From: Hirschia maritima DSM 19733
GTDB lineage: Bacteria > Pseudomonadota > Alphaproteobacteria > Caulobacterales > Hyphomonadaceae
Reading direction: 5' to 3'
NCBI RefSeq assembly: GCF_000378345.1
Contig: NZ_KB899547.1
Span: forward strand, 62,001 to 126,000
Length of the DNA stretch: 64,000 nt
Below the pieces are notes generated by a model. It made no database searches, was not told where the DNA came from, and worked only from the letters and a program-made list of their open reading frames with translations. Positions within the stretch are counted from its first letter, which is position 1. The number at the start of each line of letters is the position of its first letter. A program made the translations under genes and the position numbers. Shown here in pieces: positions 45,741 through 55,690 of the stretch.

Positions 45741-46598
45741 ATGCCAGTGCTGAAGTGCTTATTATTGGAAGATAGTGCTACACAAGCCAAGATCATGTCT
45801 TCGATCATGAAGCAAGTTGGCTGTGAGTGTATGATTGCGTTGTCCGTAAGGGAATATAAGGGCAAGCCAGAACTGTTTGACGCTGAATTTGATCTTGTTT
45901 TGATTGATATCAATTACGGTGGCGTTTCAGGATTAGAACTCATTGATGATGTTCAAAAACGATGGCCAAATGCTGTGGTTGGCGTGATGACAGCAGATTC
46001 CACGGATAACTATAGTGGCCTTGTAAAGGCTAGAGAGCGTGGAATTAAACTTGTACTTCGCAAACCATTTGGTGTCGAAGAAGCGCAAGCTGCGGTCAAA
46101 GATGTTGCGTCATTGAAGGCGGGAGGCGCAACGCTTCTGCATGCTGTTGTAATAGACGATAGCCGGACATGCGGGAAAGTCGCGGCAGGAGTATTAAGAC
46201 CCAATAACTACCGCGTGACAGTATTTGACAATGCTCAAGATGCAATTGCGCGTTTGAGTTATGATCATGTCGATGTAGTCATTACAGACCTGTTTATGCC
46301 TGATACTGATGGGCACGAAGTTATCAAACTTGTTCGTGATGTTTGGCCGCACGTGGCGATAGTCGCTATGACGGGTGGTACGGAAGGTTCTGATATTGCT
46401 GGCCGTGAGCTGAAATCTGCCAAAAATCATGGTGCTAATGCACTGCTCTTTAAGCCATATGGGGCAGATGAAATGCTGGCCGCTTGTCGTCACGCACTCG
46501 AAGAGCAAAAAGAAAAATATGGCGAGAAATTTATTCAGCTCCCGTCCGCCGCAAAAAAGAAGTCTAATGGCGGAGACAATGTCTATTTAGATGTTTAG
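45741..46598 (+). CDS. double receiver-domain response regulator
   Basis: This 285-aa protein consists of two REC domains and no output domain. REC1 (about 1-125) has the acidic pair LLEDSA, phospho-acceptor Asp56 in LIDINYG and Lys in RKPFG. REC2 (about 133-260) has VIDDSRT, the acceptor Asp in TDLFMPD, Thr in VAMTGG and Lys in FKPYG. All key residues are kept in both. A tail of about 25 residues rich in Lys and Glu follows. GGGGGC precedes the ATG at 45741. It may act as a phosphate relay or sink; no kinase is next to it. Confidence 0.88.
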   Translation: MPVLKCLLLEDSATQAKIMSSIMKQVGCECMIALSVREYKGKPELFDAEFDLVLIDINYGGVSGLELIDDVQKRWPNAVVGVMTADSTDNYSGLVKARERGIKLVLRKPFGVEEAQAAVKDVASLKAGGATLLHAVVIDDSRTCGKVAAGVLRPNNYRVTVFDNAQDAIARLSYDHVDVVITDLFMPDTDGHEVIKLVRDVWPHVAIVAMTGGTEGSDIAGRELKSAKNHGANALLFKPYGADEMLAACRHALEEQKEKYGEKFIQLPSAAKKKSNGGDNVYLDV

Positions 46599-46603
46599 CC
46601 AAT

Positions 46604-46637
46604 AAAAAAGCCTGCTCGAATATAAAGCAGGCTTTTT
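46604..46637. terminator. bidirectional terminator
   Basis: GCCTGCT (46610-46616) pairs with AGCAGGC (46626-46632), with A-rich DNA before and TTTTT after. It separates the convergent double-receiver gene and mlaC. Confidence 0.9.
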
Positions 46638-46661
46638 CTAGTTTGTTTATGGCGGCAAATA

Positions 46662-47330
46662 TTAGCCTTCTTCAAAGAGGTTTAAACTGTTCTGCGCCAA
46701 TTCTTTCTCTCTTTGCAGTTTTGCTGTCATTGCGTTTATGCGTTCTATTAGAACTTTAGCGCTGCCATTGGAGCGATCCAAAAGCGATACAAATTGGGCT
46801 TGTTGCTCTTGAGCTAGCCAGATTTGGCTGCCGTCAATGTTTAAAGCGACATCTAAAACTTTGTACTCATTTGAGTTTTTGTCCAAGCGTACGCGCCATT
46901 CAACATTGAATTTTTTGCCGGCATTAGGGGCTAAGATTTTGGTCTTCACCACTGAATCGCCAGGTCCGAGGTCTACGGATCCAACAACTTCGATTTTTTC
47001 ACCACGGAAGCGGTCAAGCTGAACTTCATAAACAGCAAGTGCATATGTAATAAAGGCGTCGGAGTAGGCTTCAAACTCATCTTTAGTGAATTGACGTCCA
47101 TAACGGCCAACAGCAAAGCGCGCCACTTTATCCATATTGGCGAAAGTGTTCATGTACTCGTTGAATTGAGCAGTGCGATCGGCTTCAGTAAGGTCGGGCT
47201 GGTTTAATGTATTAAGTACGGTGTTGGCGTTTTCTTCGACATAAGCCTCAGATTTTTCATCCGCCCAAGCTGTGCTGGTGATCAATGCGCCAGCCAATGT
47301 AAATGTGGCAATCTTCTTTAAAATATTCAT
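46662..47330 (-). CDS. mlaC: phospholipid-binding periplasmic protein MlaC
   Basis: This 222-aa protein has a signal peptide (ending AWA, about 23) and the MlaC/Ttg2D fold: FANMDKVARFAVGRYGRQF, then SDAFITYALAVYEVQLDRF, then VEWRVRLDKNSNEYKVLDVALNIDGSQIW. It carries phospholipid between the outer-membrane MlaA complex and the inner-membrane MlaFEDB transporter. AGGAGG precedes the ATG. It follows mlaA after 41 bp. The transporter genes are not in the window. Confidence 0.93.
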   Translation of the reverse strand: MNILKKIATFTLAGALITSTAWADEKSEAYVEENANTVLNTLNQPDLTEADRTAQFNEYMNTFANMDKVARFAVGRYGRQFTKDEFEAYSDAFITYALAVYEVQLDRFRGEKIEVVGSVDLGPGDSVVKTKILAPNAGKKFNVEWRVRLDKNSNEYKVLDVALNIDGSQIWLAQEQQAQFVSLLDRSNGSAKVLIERINAMTAKLQREKELAQNSLNLFEEG

Positions 47331-47371
47331 GGTAGCCCTCCTAGAGGCCCCTTTTTCAACAGTGTGTATTG

Positions 47372-48109
47372 TTAGTATTCATCATAACTAGGCAAATCTT
47401 CGTAGGCATTGGGGTCTTCTTGCCCATTTCTGATTGCTGCGTCCCGAGTTTGGCCATAAATCCGCCTTACAGCTGTATACGGGTCGGCTTGTTGCTCGCG
47501 TAATTCTTCCACAGTTTCGATCAGCTTTTCGCGCCCTGAGACAACTCCCAGTACCGAACGGCCGATTCTAAATTCTGTGTCTCCTTCAAATTGAGCATAA
47601 TTTAAAGGTTGGAAAGCGCTATCTACACCGGACCCGAGCAAATCGCGAGGATTTGTAGACCCGATAACAGGTAGAACTAAATAGGGGCCATCGCCGACAC
47701 CCCATTTTCCGAGGGTTTGTCCGAAATCTTCTTTGGTGCGTTCGACGCCTAGGTGTCCAGCAACGTCTACCAATCCTGCAACACCAAGTGTCGAGTTCAT
47801 AGCAAAACGTCCCACAGTGTGACCAGCAGAAACGAGTTCACCTTGTAAGACTTCATTGACGAATGTGACTGGCTCTTTCAAATTTGCAAGAGCATTTGAA
47901 ACGCCTTCACGCATATCGTCCGTTGTAACTGTTCTGTATCCCTTGGCGACGGGTTCTAGAACTGCTTTATCCAATGCGTTGTTAACTGCGAACATGCGTC
48001 TGTTGAAGCCTTCGAAAGGATCATTTGCATTTTCGGAAGTTGCACTAGTGGATGCACAGCCGGTGAGCCCAACAATTGCCAGGGCAGAAATACTTGCGAT
48101 TTTTTTCAT
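47372..48109 (-). CDS. mlaA: outer-membrane lipoprotein MlaA (VacJ)
   Basis: This 245-aa lipoprotein (lipobox LTGC, Cys18) has the family start NDPFEGFNRRMFAVNNALDKAVLEPVAKGY, then REGVSNALANLKEPVTFVNEVLQG, then FGQTLGKWGVGDGPYLVLPVIG. It removes misplaced phospholipid from the outer leaflet of the outer membrane and hands it to MlaC. It heads a two-gene unit with mlaC. Confidence 0.95.
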   Translation of the reverse strand: MKKIASISALAIVGLTGCASTSATSENANDPFEGFNRRMFAVNNALDKAVLEPVAKGYRTVTTDDMREGVSNALANLKEPVTFVNEVLQGELVSAGHTVGRFAMNSTLGVAGLVDVAGHLGVERTKEDFGQTLGKWGVGDGPYLVLPVIGSTNPRDLLGSGVDSAFQPLNYAQFEGDTEFRIGRSVLGVVSGREKLIETVEELREQQADPYTAVRRIYGQTRDAAIRNGQEDPNAYEDLPSYDEY

Positions 48110-48313
48110 AACCTGATTTTTCCCTCACATTAGCCATGCATATGAGTCTGACTTTATCGATTTACAATAGACGTTTGATTAAGTCTTTTTGTGTTGTTTC
48201 AAAAAGGTCACTATAAATGCTGAAAATGTTCATTTTTGTCAGCAGTCTCTTACCATAATTATAGTTAATGAGGGCCTTAGGGAAATAAATTCAATAATTT
48301 CACCTTGAAAAAT

Positions 48314-48335
48314 CATATAAAGATATGTTTATATG
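48314..48335. promoter_or_regulatory. palindromic operator before the SahR-like gene
   Basis: CATATAAA (48314-48321) and TTTATATG (48328-48335) are perfect 8-bp inverted arms around 6 bases, ending 5 bp before the ATG at 48341. AT-rich palindromes of this size are typical ArsR-family operators, so it most likely serves autoregulation and control of the methionine genes that follow. Confidence 0.65.
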
Positions 48336-48340
48336 GTGAT

Positions 48341-49312
48341 ATGACAAAAATTAACATAGATGAGATGATTGATAGTTTGCGTGCTGCTGGTGAAGCAACA
48401 CGTGCGCGCGTGCTGGCGTTGTTGAGCCGCGGTGAGCTGTCCGTTGGTGAGCTTGCTCAAGTGTTGGGGCAGAGCCAGCCAAGACTTTCTCGTCATATGA
48501 AATATCTTACATCAGCTGGTTTGGTAGAACGCATGCCTGAAGGAGCTTGGGTATTTTACAAGCTTCCTCGCAAAGGAGTTGGGCGTGAACTCGTGGATAC
48601 AGTTTTATCCTTAGTTGATTTGAACGATAATGCGTTGAAGAGAGATTTCCAGCGATTGGATGAAATTCGACAGCTTCGTCAGAAGGAAGCCGGAGCATTT
48701 TTTGAACGTTCTGCCAAAGAATGGGATGCTATACGTGCGTTGCATTATCCAGAGGCGGATATTGAAACGGCTGTTCTTAAAATACTAGGCAAAGGCCCTT
48801 TTGAGCGTGTCATCGATATGGGGACAGGAACCGGCAGGATGCTGTCTCTTATTGCGCCCTTCGCCAAGTCAGCAGATGGAATTGATCTCTCGCATCAAAT
48901 GCTGACCATCGCTCGATCGAATTTATCTGCAGAGCAATATGCGCATGTGGATGTGCGTCATGGTGATGCGATCAATACCCCATTTGAAGATGAGAGTGCG
49001 GATGTTGTCATCATTCATCAAGTCTTGCATTTTCTAGATGAACCTGAGCGAGCGATTTTAGAAGCAAATCGATTGTTAAAAGCGGGTGGAAGACTGCTGG
49101 TCGTAGATTTTGCTCCTCATAATCTAGAGTATCTCAGAACAGACCAAGCGCACCGTCACCTCGGGTTTGCTGATCAACACTTCGAGGAATGGTGCGACAG
49201 TGCGGGACTATTAGTCGGTCCACATGAAAAATTTGATGCGCCGGCCAAAACTATAGAAACTGAGCAGGCTGGAATAGCAGTAAATATCTGGACTGCACAG
49301 AAAACTAACTGA
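48341..49312 (+). CDS. ArsR-family regulator fused to SAM-dependent methyltransferase domain (SahR-like)
   Basis: This 323-aa protein has an N-terminal ArsR winged helix (about 1-95: RAAGEATRARVLALLSRGELSVGELAQVL, then QSQPRLSRHMKYLTSAGLV) and a C-terminal class-I methyltransferase-like domain (about 125-320: VIDMGTGTGRMLSLIAP, then VVIIHQVLHFLDEPE, then LLKAGGRLLVVDF). SahR proteins of this layout sense S-adenosylhomocysteine and control the methyl cycle. It stands directly upstream of metF and the metH genes. The ATG at 48341 is chosen because the longer frame (48305) runs through the operator. Confidence 0.88.
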   Translation: MTKINIDEMIDSLRAAGEATRARVLALLSRGELSVGELAQVLGQSQPRLSRHMKYLTSAGLVERMPEGAWVFYKLPRKGVGRELVDTVLSLVDLNDNALKRDFQRLDEIRQLRQKEAGAFFERSAKEWDAIRALHYPEADIETAVLKILGKGPFERVIDMGTGTGRMLSLIAPFAKSADGIDLSHQMLTIARSNLSAEQYAHVDVRHGDAINTPFEDESADVVIIHQVLHFLDEPERAILEANRLLKAGGRLLVVDFAPHNLEYLRTDQAHRHLGFADQHFEEWCDSAGLLVGPHEKFDAPAKTIETEQAGIAVNIWTAQKTN

Positions 49313-49365
49313 CTTAACAATCCGAGTTTGACCCCTAATAAACCGGACTCTAAGGAATTAAACGT

Positions 49366-50238
49366 GTGAGCAATTTAAATATCTCTTTCGAGTTCTTTCC
49401 GCCAAAATCAGATGCGGTAGAGAAACGCCTTTGGGATTCAGTTGAAAGACTGTCTCCTCTCCAGCCCAAATTTGTATCTGTCACTTATGGTGCGGGAGGA
49501 TCGACTCGTGAACGCACACTTGATGTTGTGGGTCGTATTGCTTCTGACACGTCCAATTCAATCAAGGCGGCAGGGCATATTACTTGTGTAGGTTCTAGCA
49601 AATCCGAAATTAACAGCGTTCTTCAGGGATATTGGGACCGCGGCGTGACGAGCATTGTGGCTTTGCGGGGCGATCCTGCTGAAGGTATTGGTGCTAAATA
49701 TATTCCGCACCCTGATGGGTATTCTTATGCGTCAGATTTGATTGAAGGGGCAAAGGAAATTGCCGACTTTGATATATCGGTTGGGTGTTACCCTGAAGGC
49801 CACCCCGAAGCTCGAAGTATGTCCGACGAATTGTCAAATCTGAAACGAAAGTTTGATGCTGGTGCTGACCGTGCGATAACCCAGTTCTTTTTTGAACCGG
49901 AAACATATCTTCGTTTTCGTGATAAGGCGCAGGCAGCTGGAATGGATAAGCCAATCGTGCCAGGTATTATGCTTCAATCGAATTTCAAAGGACTATCGAG
50001 AATGGCTGAGATGTGCGGAGCCTATTTACCGCCGAAGTATGCCGAACTCTATGAAGGCCTCGATGATGATTGGGAAACAAGAGATTTAGTAACAGCACAC
50101 TTAACTGCCGAGATTTGTAATTCACTGGTACAAGAGGGGGTGAAGGACTTCCACTTCTACACAATGAACCGTGCCGGATTGTCGTTGGCGACATGTCGTC
50201 TTCTTGGAGTAAAGCCTGTTAAAGGACCGCAAGCATGA
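49366..50238 (+). CDS. metF: methylenetetrahydrofolate reductase MetF
   Basis: This 290-aa FAD-dependent TIM-barrel enzyme makes 5-methyl-THF for methionine synthase. Marks are SFEFFPPKSD at the N-terminus, VTYGAGGSTRERT, ALRGDPAEG, GCYPEGHPEA and QFFFEPETYLRF. It starts with GTG at 49366 after TAAGGA and its stop overlaps the next gene by 4 bases (ATGA). Confidence 0.96.
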   Translation: MSNLNISFEFFPPKSDAVEKRLWDSVERLSPLQPKFVSVTYGAGGSTRERTLDVVGRIASDTSNSIKAAGHITCVGSSKSEINSVLQGYWDRGVTSIVALRGDPAEGIGAKYIPHPDGYSYASDLIEGAKEIADFDISVGCYPEGHPEARSMSDELSNLKRKFDAGADRAITQFFFEPETYLRFRDKAQAAGMDKPIVPGIMLQSNFKGLSRMAEMCGAYLPPKYAELYEGLDDDWETRDLVTAHLTAEICNSLVQEGVKDFHFYTMNRAGLSLATCRLLGVKPVKGPQA

Positions 50239-51287
50239 ACCGCGAACAGAGACTTGAAAAACTAACCCAAGCTGCCGATGAACGAGTAATTATTCTAGAT
50301 GGTGCAATGGGAACGGAATTGCAGACCTTTAAGCTGACTGAAGAAGACTTTCGAGGTGAGCAGTTCAAGGATGTGAATTCTTTTTTGAAAGGCAATAATG
50401 ATCTTTTAAATCTGACAAAGCCTGATGTGGTAAAAGAGGTTCATCGTCGGTATTTTAAAGCAGGTGCAGATATCGCAGAAACGAATACTTTTTCTGCAAC
50501 AACAATTGCGCAGGCAGATTATGCGTTAGAGTCTTTAGCGGCCGAGATTGCGCGGGAAGGTGCAAAGCTCGCGCGCGAAGTTGCTGATGAATTCGAGACA
50601 GAAGACTCACCTAAAGCAGTGTGGGCGGCAATAGGGCCAACAAACAAAACTTTGTCTTTATCTCCAAATGTAAATGATCCTGGTTATCGTGAAGTTACAT
50701 TTGAGCATGTCGCTGAAGCTTATAAAGAGCAGATAGCTGCAATGGCTGAGTTTTCGGATGTTTTTCTGATCGAGACTATTTTTGATACGCTCAATGCTAA
50801 GGCGGCTATTAAGGCGGTAAAAGATTGGGAGTTCGAAAGTGGGGAGAGCCGTCCCATTGTGCTTTCAGGTACGATTACAGATCAATCTGGTCGCACATTA
50901 TCAGGGCAAACAACAGAGGCGTTTTGGTATTCAGTGCGGCATGCTAAGCCATGGGCGGTAGGCCTAAACTGTGCTCTTGGTGCTGATCTGATGAGGCAGT
51001 ATGTGGTTGCATTGTCACGGGTCGCTGATACCCGCGTGTTGGCCTATCCAAATGCCGGACTTCCCAATGAATTTGGAGAATATGATGTCACCCCTGAAGA
51101 GCAGGCAAAGCATCTTAAAGGTTGGGCTGAAGATGGTATCGTAAATGTCTTAGGTGGGTGTTGCGGAACGACACCTTCTCATATTGATGCTATTGCCAAA
51201 TCCGTGAAATCGAGCAAGCCACGAATAGTGCCTGAAGTGAATGAAGCGATGCGTTTATCAGGTTTGGAACCGTTTGTTCTAGGCTAA
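50235..51287 (+). CDS. metH: methionine synthase, homocysteine-binding part (split MetH)
   Basis: This 350-aa protein equals the N-terminal homocysteine S-methyltransferase domain of B12-dependent Met[14 protein letters not shown], then [15 protein letters not shown], and the zinc ligands in GLNCALG and [11 protein letters not shown]. It activates homocysteine thiol for methylation. The folate, cobalamin and reactivation domains are in a separate gene at 52145-54799. Together 350 + 884 aa is close to full-length MetH (about 1,230 aa). Confidence 0.95.
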   Translation: MNREQRLEKLTQAADERVIILDGAMGTELQTFKLTEEDFRGEQFKDVNSFLKGNNDLLNLTKPDVVKEVHRRYFKAGADIAETNTFSATTIAQADYALESLAAEIAREGAKLAREVADEFETEDSPKAVWAAIGPTNKTLSLSPNVNDPGYREVTFEHVAEAYKEQIAAMAEFSDVFLIETIFDTLNAKAAIKAVKDWEFESGESRPIVLSGTITDQSGRTLSGQTTEAFWYSVRHAKPWAVGLNCALGADLMRQYVVALSRVADTRVLAYPNAGLPNEFGEYDVTPEEQAKHLKGWAEDGIVNVLGGCCGTTPSHIDAIAKSVKSSKPRIVPEVNEAMRLSGLEPFVLG

Positions 51288-51298
51288 GGAGCTTAGTA

Positions 51299-51571
51299 AT
51301 GTCAGAAGATAAATCAAACCTTCAATCCGGCGAAGCGAAAATGGGGAGGTTTATTCTCCGCATGGCGCTTGTCGTTGCGTGGGGTTTTGCTGCTTGGATT
51401 GTTTATTTCAACTCTGAGCAATTTGAAATTTCAAACACAATGCGCATTTTGTTGGCAGGTTTTGCTTCGGTGATGGCAGTTATTTCATTCATCCAAGCTC
51501 TTGGAAATTACGGCCCAGAAAACCAAGCTTCCACTGAGAATACGTCTAAAAAGGATGATTCTGATGGGTAA
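51299..51571 (+). CDS. small membrane protein of unknown function
   Basis: This 90-aa protein has two hydrophobic helices (about 17-36 and 47-68) and polar ends. It starts 12 bp after the first metH part and its end overlaps the next gene by 8 bases, so it is embedded in the methionine operon. No family recognised. Confidence 0.75.
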   Translation: MSEDKSNLQSGEAKMGRFILRMALVVAWGFAAWIVYFNSEQFEISNTMRILLAGFASVMAVISFIQALGNYGPENQASTENTSKKDDSDG

Positions 51572-52142
51572 GGAATATGATGCGCTTAATGATAAGCTGA
51601 TTTCATTTATTGAGCGTCAAAAGATGTTTTTCGTTGCGACTGCGCCTCTGACTCATGAGGGGCATGTAAATGTGTCGCCCAAGGGGTATGATAGTTTCGC
51701 TATACTTGGGCCGAATGAAGTTGCGTTTTGCGATTTGGGTGGTTCTGGTGCGGAAACGATTGCCCACATTCGAGATAATGGACGCATTACGATAATGTTC
51801 TGTGCATTTGAAGGTGCTGCTTTGATCCTTCGTCTTTATGGAAAGGCGACAGTGACGCAGTTTAACGAGCCTGGATTTGCGGAAGCAATGAAATCATTCC
51901 CTGATATTGAACGCGCAAGAAGTGTTATCAAAATAGAAGTTACTCGCATCGCAGACAGTTGTGGATGGTCTGTACCATTTTATGAATTTCAGTCCGAACG
52001 TGACCAATTGCGTAGGCATGTTGGTGTTATGCCGTTTGAAGACTGGAAAGAAAAACGTCTAAAAACGAATGCGCAGAGCATTGATGGGTTGCCAGCTGTC
52101 CTGCGTTATGAAGACCAAGACGACGAAACTGAAAAGAAATAA
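51564..52142 (+). CDS. pyridoxamine-5'-phosphate-oxidase-like FMN-binding protein
   Basis: This 192-aa split-barrel protein shows [44 protein letters not shown], then [24 protein letters not shown]. This subgroup of the PNPOx-like fold has unknown substrates. The ATG at 51564 follows AAGGA and overlaps the small membrane-protein gene; it ends 2 bp before the second metH part. Its link to methionine synthesis is by position only. Confidence 0.88.
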   Translation: MGKEYDALNDKLISFIERQKMFFVATAPLTHEGHVNVSPKGYDSFAILGPNEVAFCDLGGSGAETIAHIRDNGRITIMFCAFEGAALILRLYGKATVTQFNEPGFAEAMKSFPDIERARSVIKIEVTRIADSCGWSVPFYEFQSERDQLRRHVGVMPFEDWKEKRLKTNAQSIDGLPAVLRYEDQDDETEKK

Positions 52143-52144
52143 AT

Positions 52145-54799
52145 ATGACTGAAACAACAGCAACTTTCGTCAACGTTGGAGAACGAACCAACGTCACTGG
52201 GTCTGCACGTTTTAAGAAATTAATCCTGAATGATGATTATGCTGCTGCTGTTGAAGTGGCGCGTCAGCAGGTCGAAAACGGTGCCCAAATCATCGACATT
52301 AATATGGATGAAGGAATGCTTGATGGCGAAAAGGCCATGGTCACATTCCTTAATTTGATTGCGGCGGAGCCTGATATTGCGCGTGTGCCGATTATGATTG
52401 ACTCATCCAAATGGCACGTGATTGAGGCTGGCCTTCAATGTGTTCAGGGGAAAGCGATTGTAAACTCGATTTCTTTGAAAGAAGGCGAAGAGCAATTCAT
52501 CGAACAAGCACGCAAAGTCATGTCTTATGGGGCTGCAGCGGTCGTTATGGCTTTTGATGAAGTCGGGCAAGCTGACACAGCAGACCGTAAAGTCGAAATC
52601 TGTACGCGCGCTTATAAAGTGCTGACAGAAAAAGTTGGATTTGATCCCAATGACATTATTTTCGACCCAAACATTTTTGCTGTCGCGACCGGGATTGAAG
52701 AACACAATAATTACGCAGTAGATTTCATTGAAGCGACGAAACGTATCCGCGAGCAATGCCCCGGATGTCATGTGTCAGGTGGTTTGTCTAACGTGTCATT
52801 CTCCTTTCGTGGGAATGAGCCTGTGCGCCGCGCTATGCACTCGGTATTCCTTTATCACGCGATTCCAGCAGGGATGGATATGGGAATTGTGAATGCGGGT
52901 CAGCTCGATATTTATGATCAGATTGATGCTGAATTACGTGAGGCTGTTGAGGATGTAATTCTCAATCGACGTGATGACGCGACTGAACGTTTGTTGGAAC
53001 TAGCAGAAAAATTCCGCGGTCAAAAAGGGCAGGTCCAAGTTAAGGATATGTCATGGCGTGAGCAACCAGTGAACAAGCGTATCGAGCATGCTCTTGTGCA
53101 GGGAATCACTGAGTTCATCGTAGAAGATACAGAAGAGGCGCGTCAGGGGTTCGAACGCCCGTTACACGTTATCGAAGGTCCGTTGATGGACGGTATGAAT
53201 GTGGTTGGTGACCTGTTTGGAGCTGGGAAAATGTTCCTGCCGCAAGTGGTGAAATCTGCCCGCGTCATGAAAGCTGCAGTCGCTCATCTTTTGCCATTCA
53301 TGGAAAAAGAAAAAGAAGAGCTTGGCACGGTCGATGAGTCCAACGGTAAGGTACTCATGGCGACTGTGAAGGGCGATGTTCATGATATCGGTAAGAACAT
53401 TGTGGGTGTGGTGTTGGCATGTAACGGTTATGAGATCATTGATCTGGGTGTGATGGTGCCTGCCGAAACCATTTTGGAAGAAGCGATCAAGCAAAAAGTT
53501 GATGTGATTGGTCTTTCTGGTCTTATCACGCCTTCGCTGGATGAGATGGTGTTTGTGGCAGCTGAAATGCAGCGCCGCGAGATTGATTTGCCATTGATGA
53601 TTGGTGGCGCAACGACCAGCCCTGCGCACACAGCTGTAAAGATTGAGCCTGTGTTTAATTTAGCTCCGATTATCCATGTTTTGGATGCCAGTCGTGCTGT
53701 GCCCGTAGTTGGACAATTATTGTCTGATGAAGAACGTCCAGCCTTTTGGGAAAACACAAAAGCGAATTTTGAACGCATTCGTGAACGTCGTTCAGGTGGT
53801 GTGGCCAAACCGCGTTACCCAATAGAAGAAGCGCGCGAAAAGCGCACGCAGATTGATTGGTCTGATTACACACCGCCTAAGCCTCTGCAGCCGGGGCTGA
53901 CAACAATCGATGATGTCGATTTGGCAGAATTGGCGCGTTATATCGATTGGACGCCATTCTTCATGAGTTGGGATTTGAAAGGCACTTATCCGGCAATTCT
54001 TGAAGATGAAAAACGTGGAGAAGCAGCGCGCACATTGTGGGCTGATGCGCAGGCTATGTTGCAGCAGCTGATCGGTGAGCAATGGCTTACTTGTAAAGGT
54101 GTGGTTGGTTTGTGGCCTGCCAATGCGGATGGTGATGATATCATTGTGTGGAATTCTGAAGAGCGCGATGAAGAGGCCGCGCGTTTCTTCTCAATCCGAC
54201 AGCAAATGATTAAAGATAATGATCGCGGACAGACAGCATTATCAGATTTCATAGCACCTACAGATGAAGGCAAAGATTGGGTCGGTGGTTTCGTTGTAAC
54301 GGCTGGGCATGGCGAGCTGGAAAAAGCCAAAGAGTTTGCTGATGCGGGCGATGACTATTCTTCCATTATGGTGAAAGCGTTGGCAGACCGCTTCGCTGAA
54401 GCGTTTGCTGAAATGCTGCATGAACGCGTGCGTAAATCTATTTGGGGGTATGTGCCTGACGAGGCATTCGACAATGAAGCCCTCATCAAAGAGGAGTTTG
54501 ACGGCATTCGCCCTGCGCCGGGGTATCCATCTCAGCCAGATCACACTGAAAAAGAAACTCTCTTTGACCTTCTTGAGGCGCGTGAACGAACAGGTGTTGA
54601 TCTAACGACATCATGCGCGATGACACCGCCAGCCTCTGTTTCTGGGCTATATTTCTCTCATCCGGATAGCGCTTATTTTGCTGTTGGCCGCATCGAGAAA
54701 GATCAGGTTGGAAGCTACGCTGAACGTAAAGGCTGGGATCTTCGCAAAGCTGAACGTTGGCTCGGTCCAATCCTGAATTACGACCCGAATGCTTTGTGA
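52145..54799 (+). CDS. metH: methionine synthase, folate/cobalamin/activation part (split MetH)
   Basis: This 884-aa protein has a pterin-binding TIM barrel (about 1-290: [18 protein letters not shown], then [14 protein letters not shown]), the cobalamin cap and B12 domain (about 310-560: [25 protein letters not shown] with the axial His, and [13 protein letters not shown]), and a C-terminal AdoMet reactivation domain (about 590-884: [10 protein letters not shown], then [13 protein letters not shown]). It transfers the methyl group from methyl-THF through cobalamin to homocysteine held by the separate 350-aa subunit. Confidence 0.95.
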   Translation: MTETTATFVNVGERTNVTGSARFKKLILNDDYAAAVEVARQQVENGAQIIDINMDEGMLDGEKAMVTFLNLIAAEPDIARVPIMIDSSKWHVIEAGLQCVQGKAIVNSISLKEGEEQFIEQARKVMSYGAAAVVMAFDEVGQADTADRKVEICTRAYKVLTEKVGFDPNDIIFDPNIFAVATGIEEHNNYAVDFIEATKRIREQCPGCHVSGGLSNVSFSFRGNEPVRRAMHSVFLYHAIPAGMDMGIVNAGQLDIYDQIDAELREAVEDVILNRRDDATERLLELAEKFRGQKGQVQVKDMSWREQPVNKRIEHALVQGITEFIVEDTEEARQGFERPLHVIEGPLMDGMNVVGDLFGAGKMFLPQVVKSARVMKAAVAHLLPFMEKEKEELGTVDESNGKVLMATVKGDVHDIGKNIVGVVLACNGYEIIDLGVMVPAETILEEAIKQKVDVIGLSGLITPSLDEMVFVAAEMQRREIDLPLMIGGATTSPAHTAVKIEPVFNLAPIIHVLDASRAVPVVGQLLSDEERPAFWENTKANFERIRERRSGGVAKPRYPIEEAREKRTQIDWSDYTPPKPLQPGLTTIDDVDLAELARYIDWTPFFMSWDLKGTYPAILEDEKRGEAARTLWADAQAMLQQLIGEQWLTCKGVVGLWPANADGDDIIVWNSEERDEEAARFFSIRQQMIKDNDRGQTALSDFIAPTDEGKDWVGGFVVTAGHGELEKAKEFADAGDDYSSIMVKALADRFAEAFAEMLHERVRKSIWGYVPDEAFDNEALIKEEFDGIRPAPGYPSQPDHTEKETLFDLLEARERTGVDLTTSCAMTPPASVSGLYFSHPDSAYFAVGRIEKDQVGSYAERKGWDLRKAERWLGPILNYDPNAL

Positions 54800-54872
54800 T
54801 AATTGAGTGAAATTCTATCTTGATTGCAGCTTATGATTGTGATTTTGTGTTTCTGCAAAATGGGAGGGACAC

Positions 54873-55577
54873 ATGCGCGCATTATTGAGTTTGCTAATTA
54901 TTTGGGGTTTGACTGTTTCGACCACAGCTTTGGCTATACCTAAAAAAGAGAATTTGGCGGAGCTTCCAGTAGAAGAAACATGTGGACGAGAATATACTCG
55001 ATGGCAGTATTTTTATGCCACGTCGAAAGCGCAACGTATTGCGGCAATGGGAGATTATAATGAGGCCATTAGGGCCTATCCGTCCGCTTCGGGGCCAAAT
55101 GCATCCTGTTGGGAAAGCTTTAACTTCGATGTTAACTTGGCCAAATTGAATGGTGCTGCTGGACATGTGGATGTGGCTTCACGCATTTGGAAAAAATGGT
55201 CAGAAATAGATTATTTATCGTCTGAGCAGCGTGAAAGCCTTGAAAATTTGCGTAAAAAAATAGTTCAGGGTGACCCCAAAGGTTTCCAAACAATAGGTCA
55301 TCTATCAAAGTTAGAAGTTGTTAGAAAGCCGGCGATATACAAATTTGATAAGGCAGTTAGAGCCATAGGTTCGGGGTCATATTGCTATTCAATTTTTGAT
55401 ATAGATGTAAAAGGGAAGCCGCATAATCTACGTTCGACTTGCAGCAATAGTAAGTATGAATGGACATCGAATAAAGTCGCTGCAGTAGCCCGTTTTAAGC
55501 CTAAAATTCAAGATGGCGTTATAGTTGAAGCAAAAAATGAAGTTTTAACATTTCTCATTGGGGTGGATCACCCTTAG
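54873..55577 (+). CDS. secreted protein with TonB-C-terminus-like domain, paralog 1
   Basis: This 234-aa protein has a signal peptide (ending ALA, about 22), a helical middle that looks TPR-like (GDYNEAIRAYP, then VDVASRIWKKW), and a C-terminal module (about 165-232: CYSIFDIDVKGKPHNLRSTCSN, then KVAAVARFKPKIQDG) matching the layout of the TonB C-terminal domain. It lacks the Pro-rich spacer and N-terminal anchor of a real TonB. GGGAGGG precedes the ATG. It resembles the next gene. Confidence 0.7.
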   Translation: MRALLSLLIIWGLTVSTTALAIPKKENLAELPVEETCGREYTRWQYFYATSKAQRIAAMGDYNEAIRAYPSASGPNASCWESFNFDVNLAKLNGAAGHVDVASRIWKKWSEIDYLSSEQRESLENLRKKIVQGDPKGFQTIGHLSKLEVVRKPAIYKFDKAVRAIGSGSYCYSIFDIDVKGKPHNLRSTCSNSKYEWTSNKVAAVARFKPKIQDGVIVEAKNEVLTFLIGVDHP

Positions 55578-55690
55578 TTTAAAACGGGTTGTACTTTGCG
55601 TCACGCTATTGTTGCTATTGTAAAACATGAAATTCATTGTTCATTTGAATTGAAAAGAAACTGTAGAATTTGACCGAGTTGGGGGAAACT

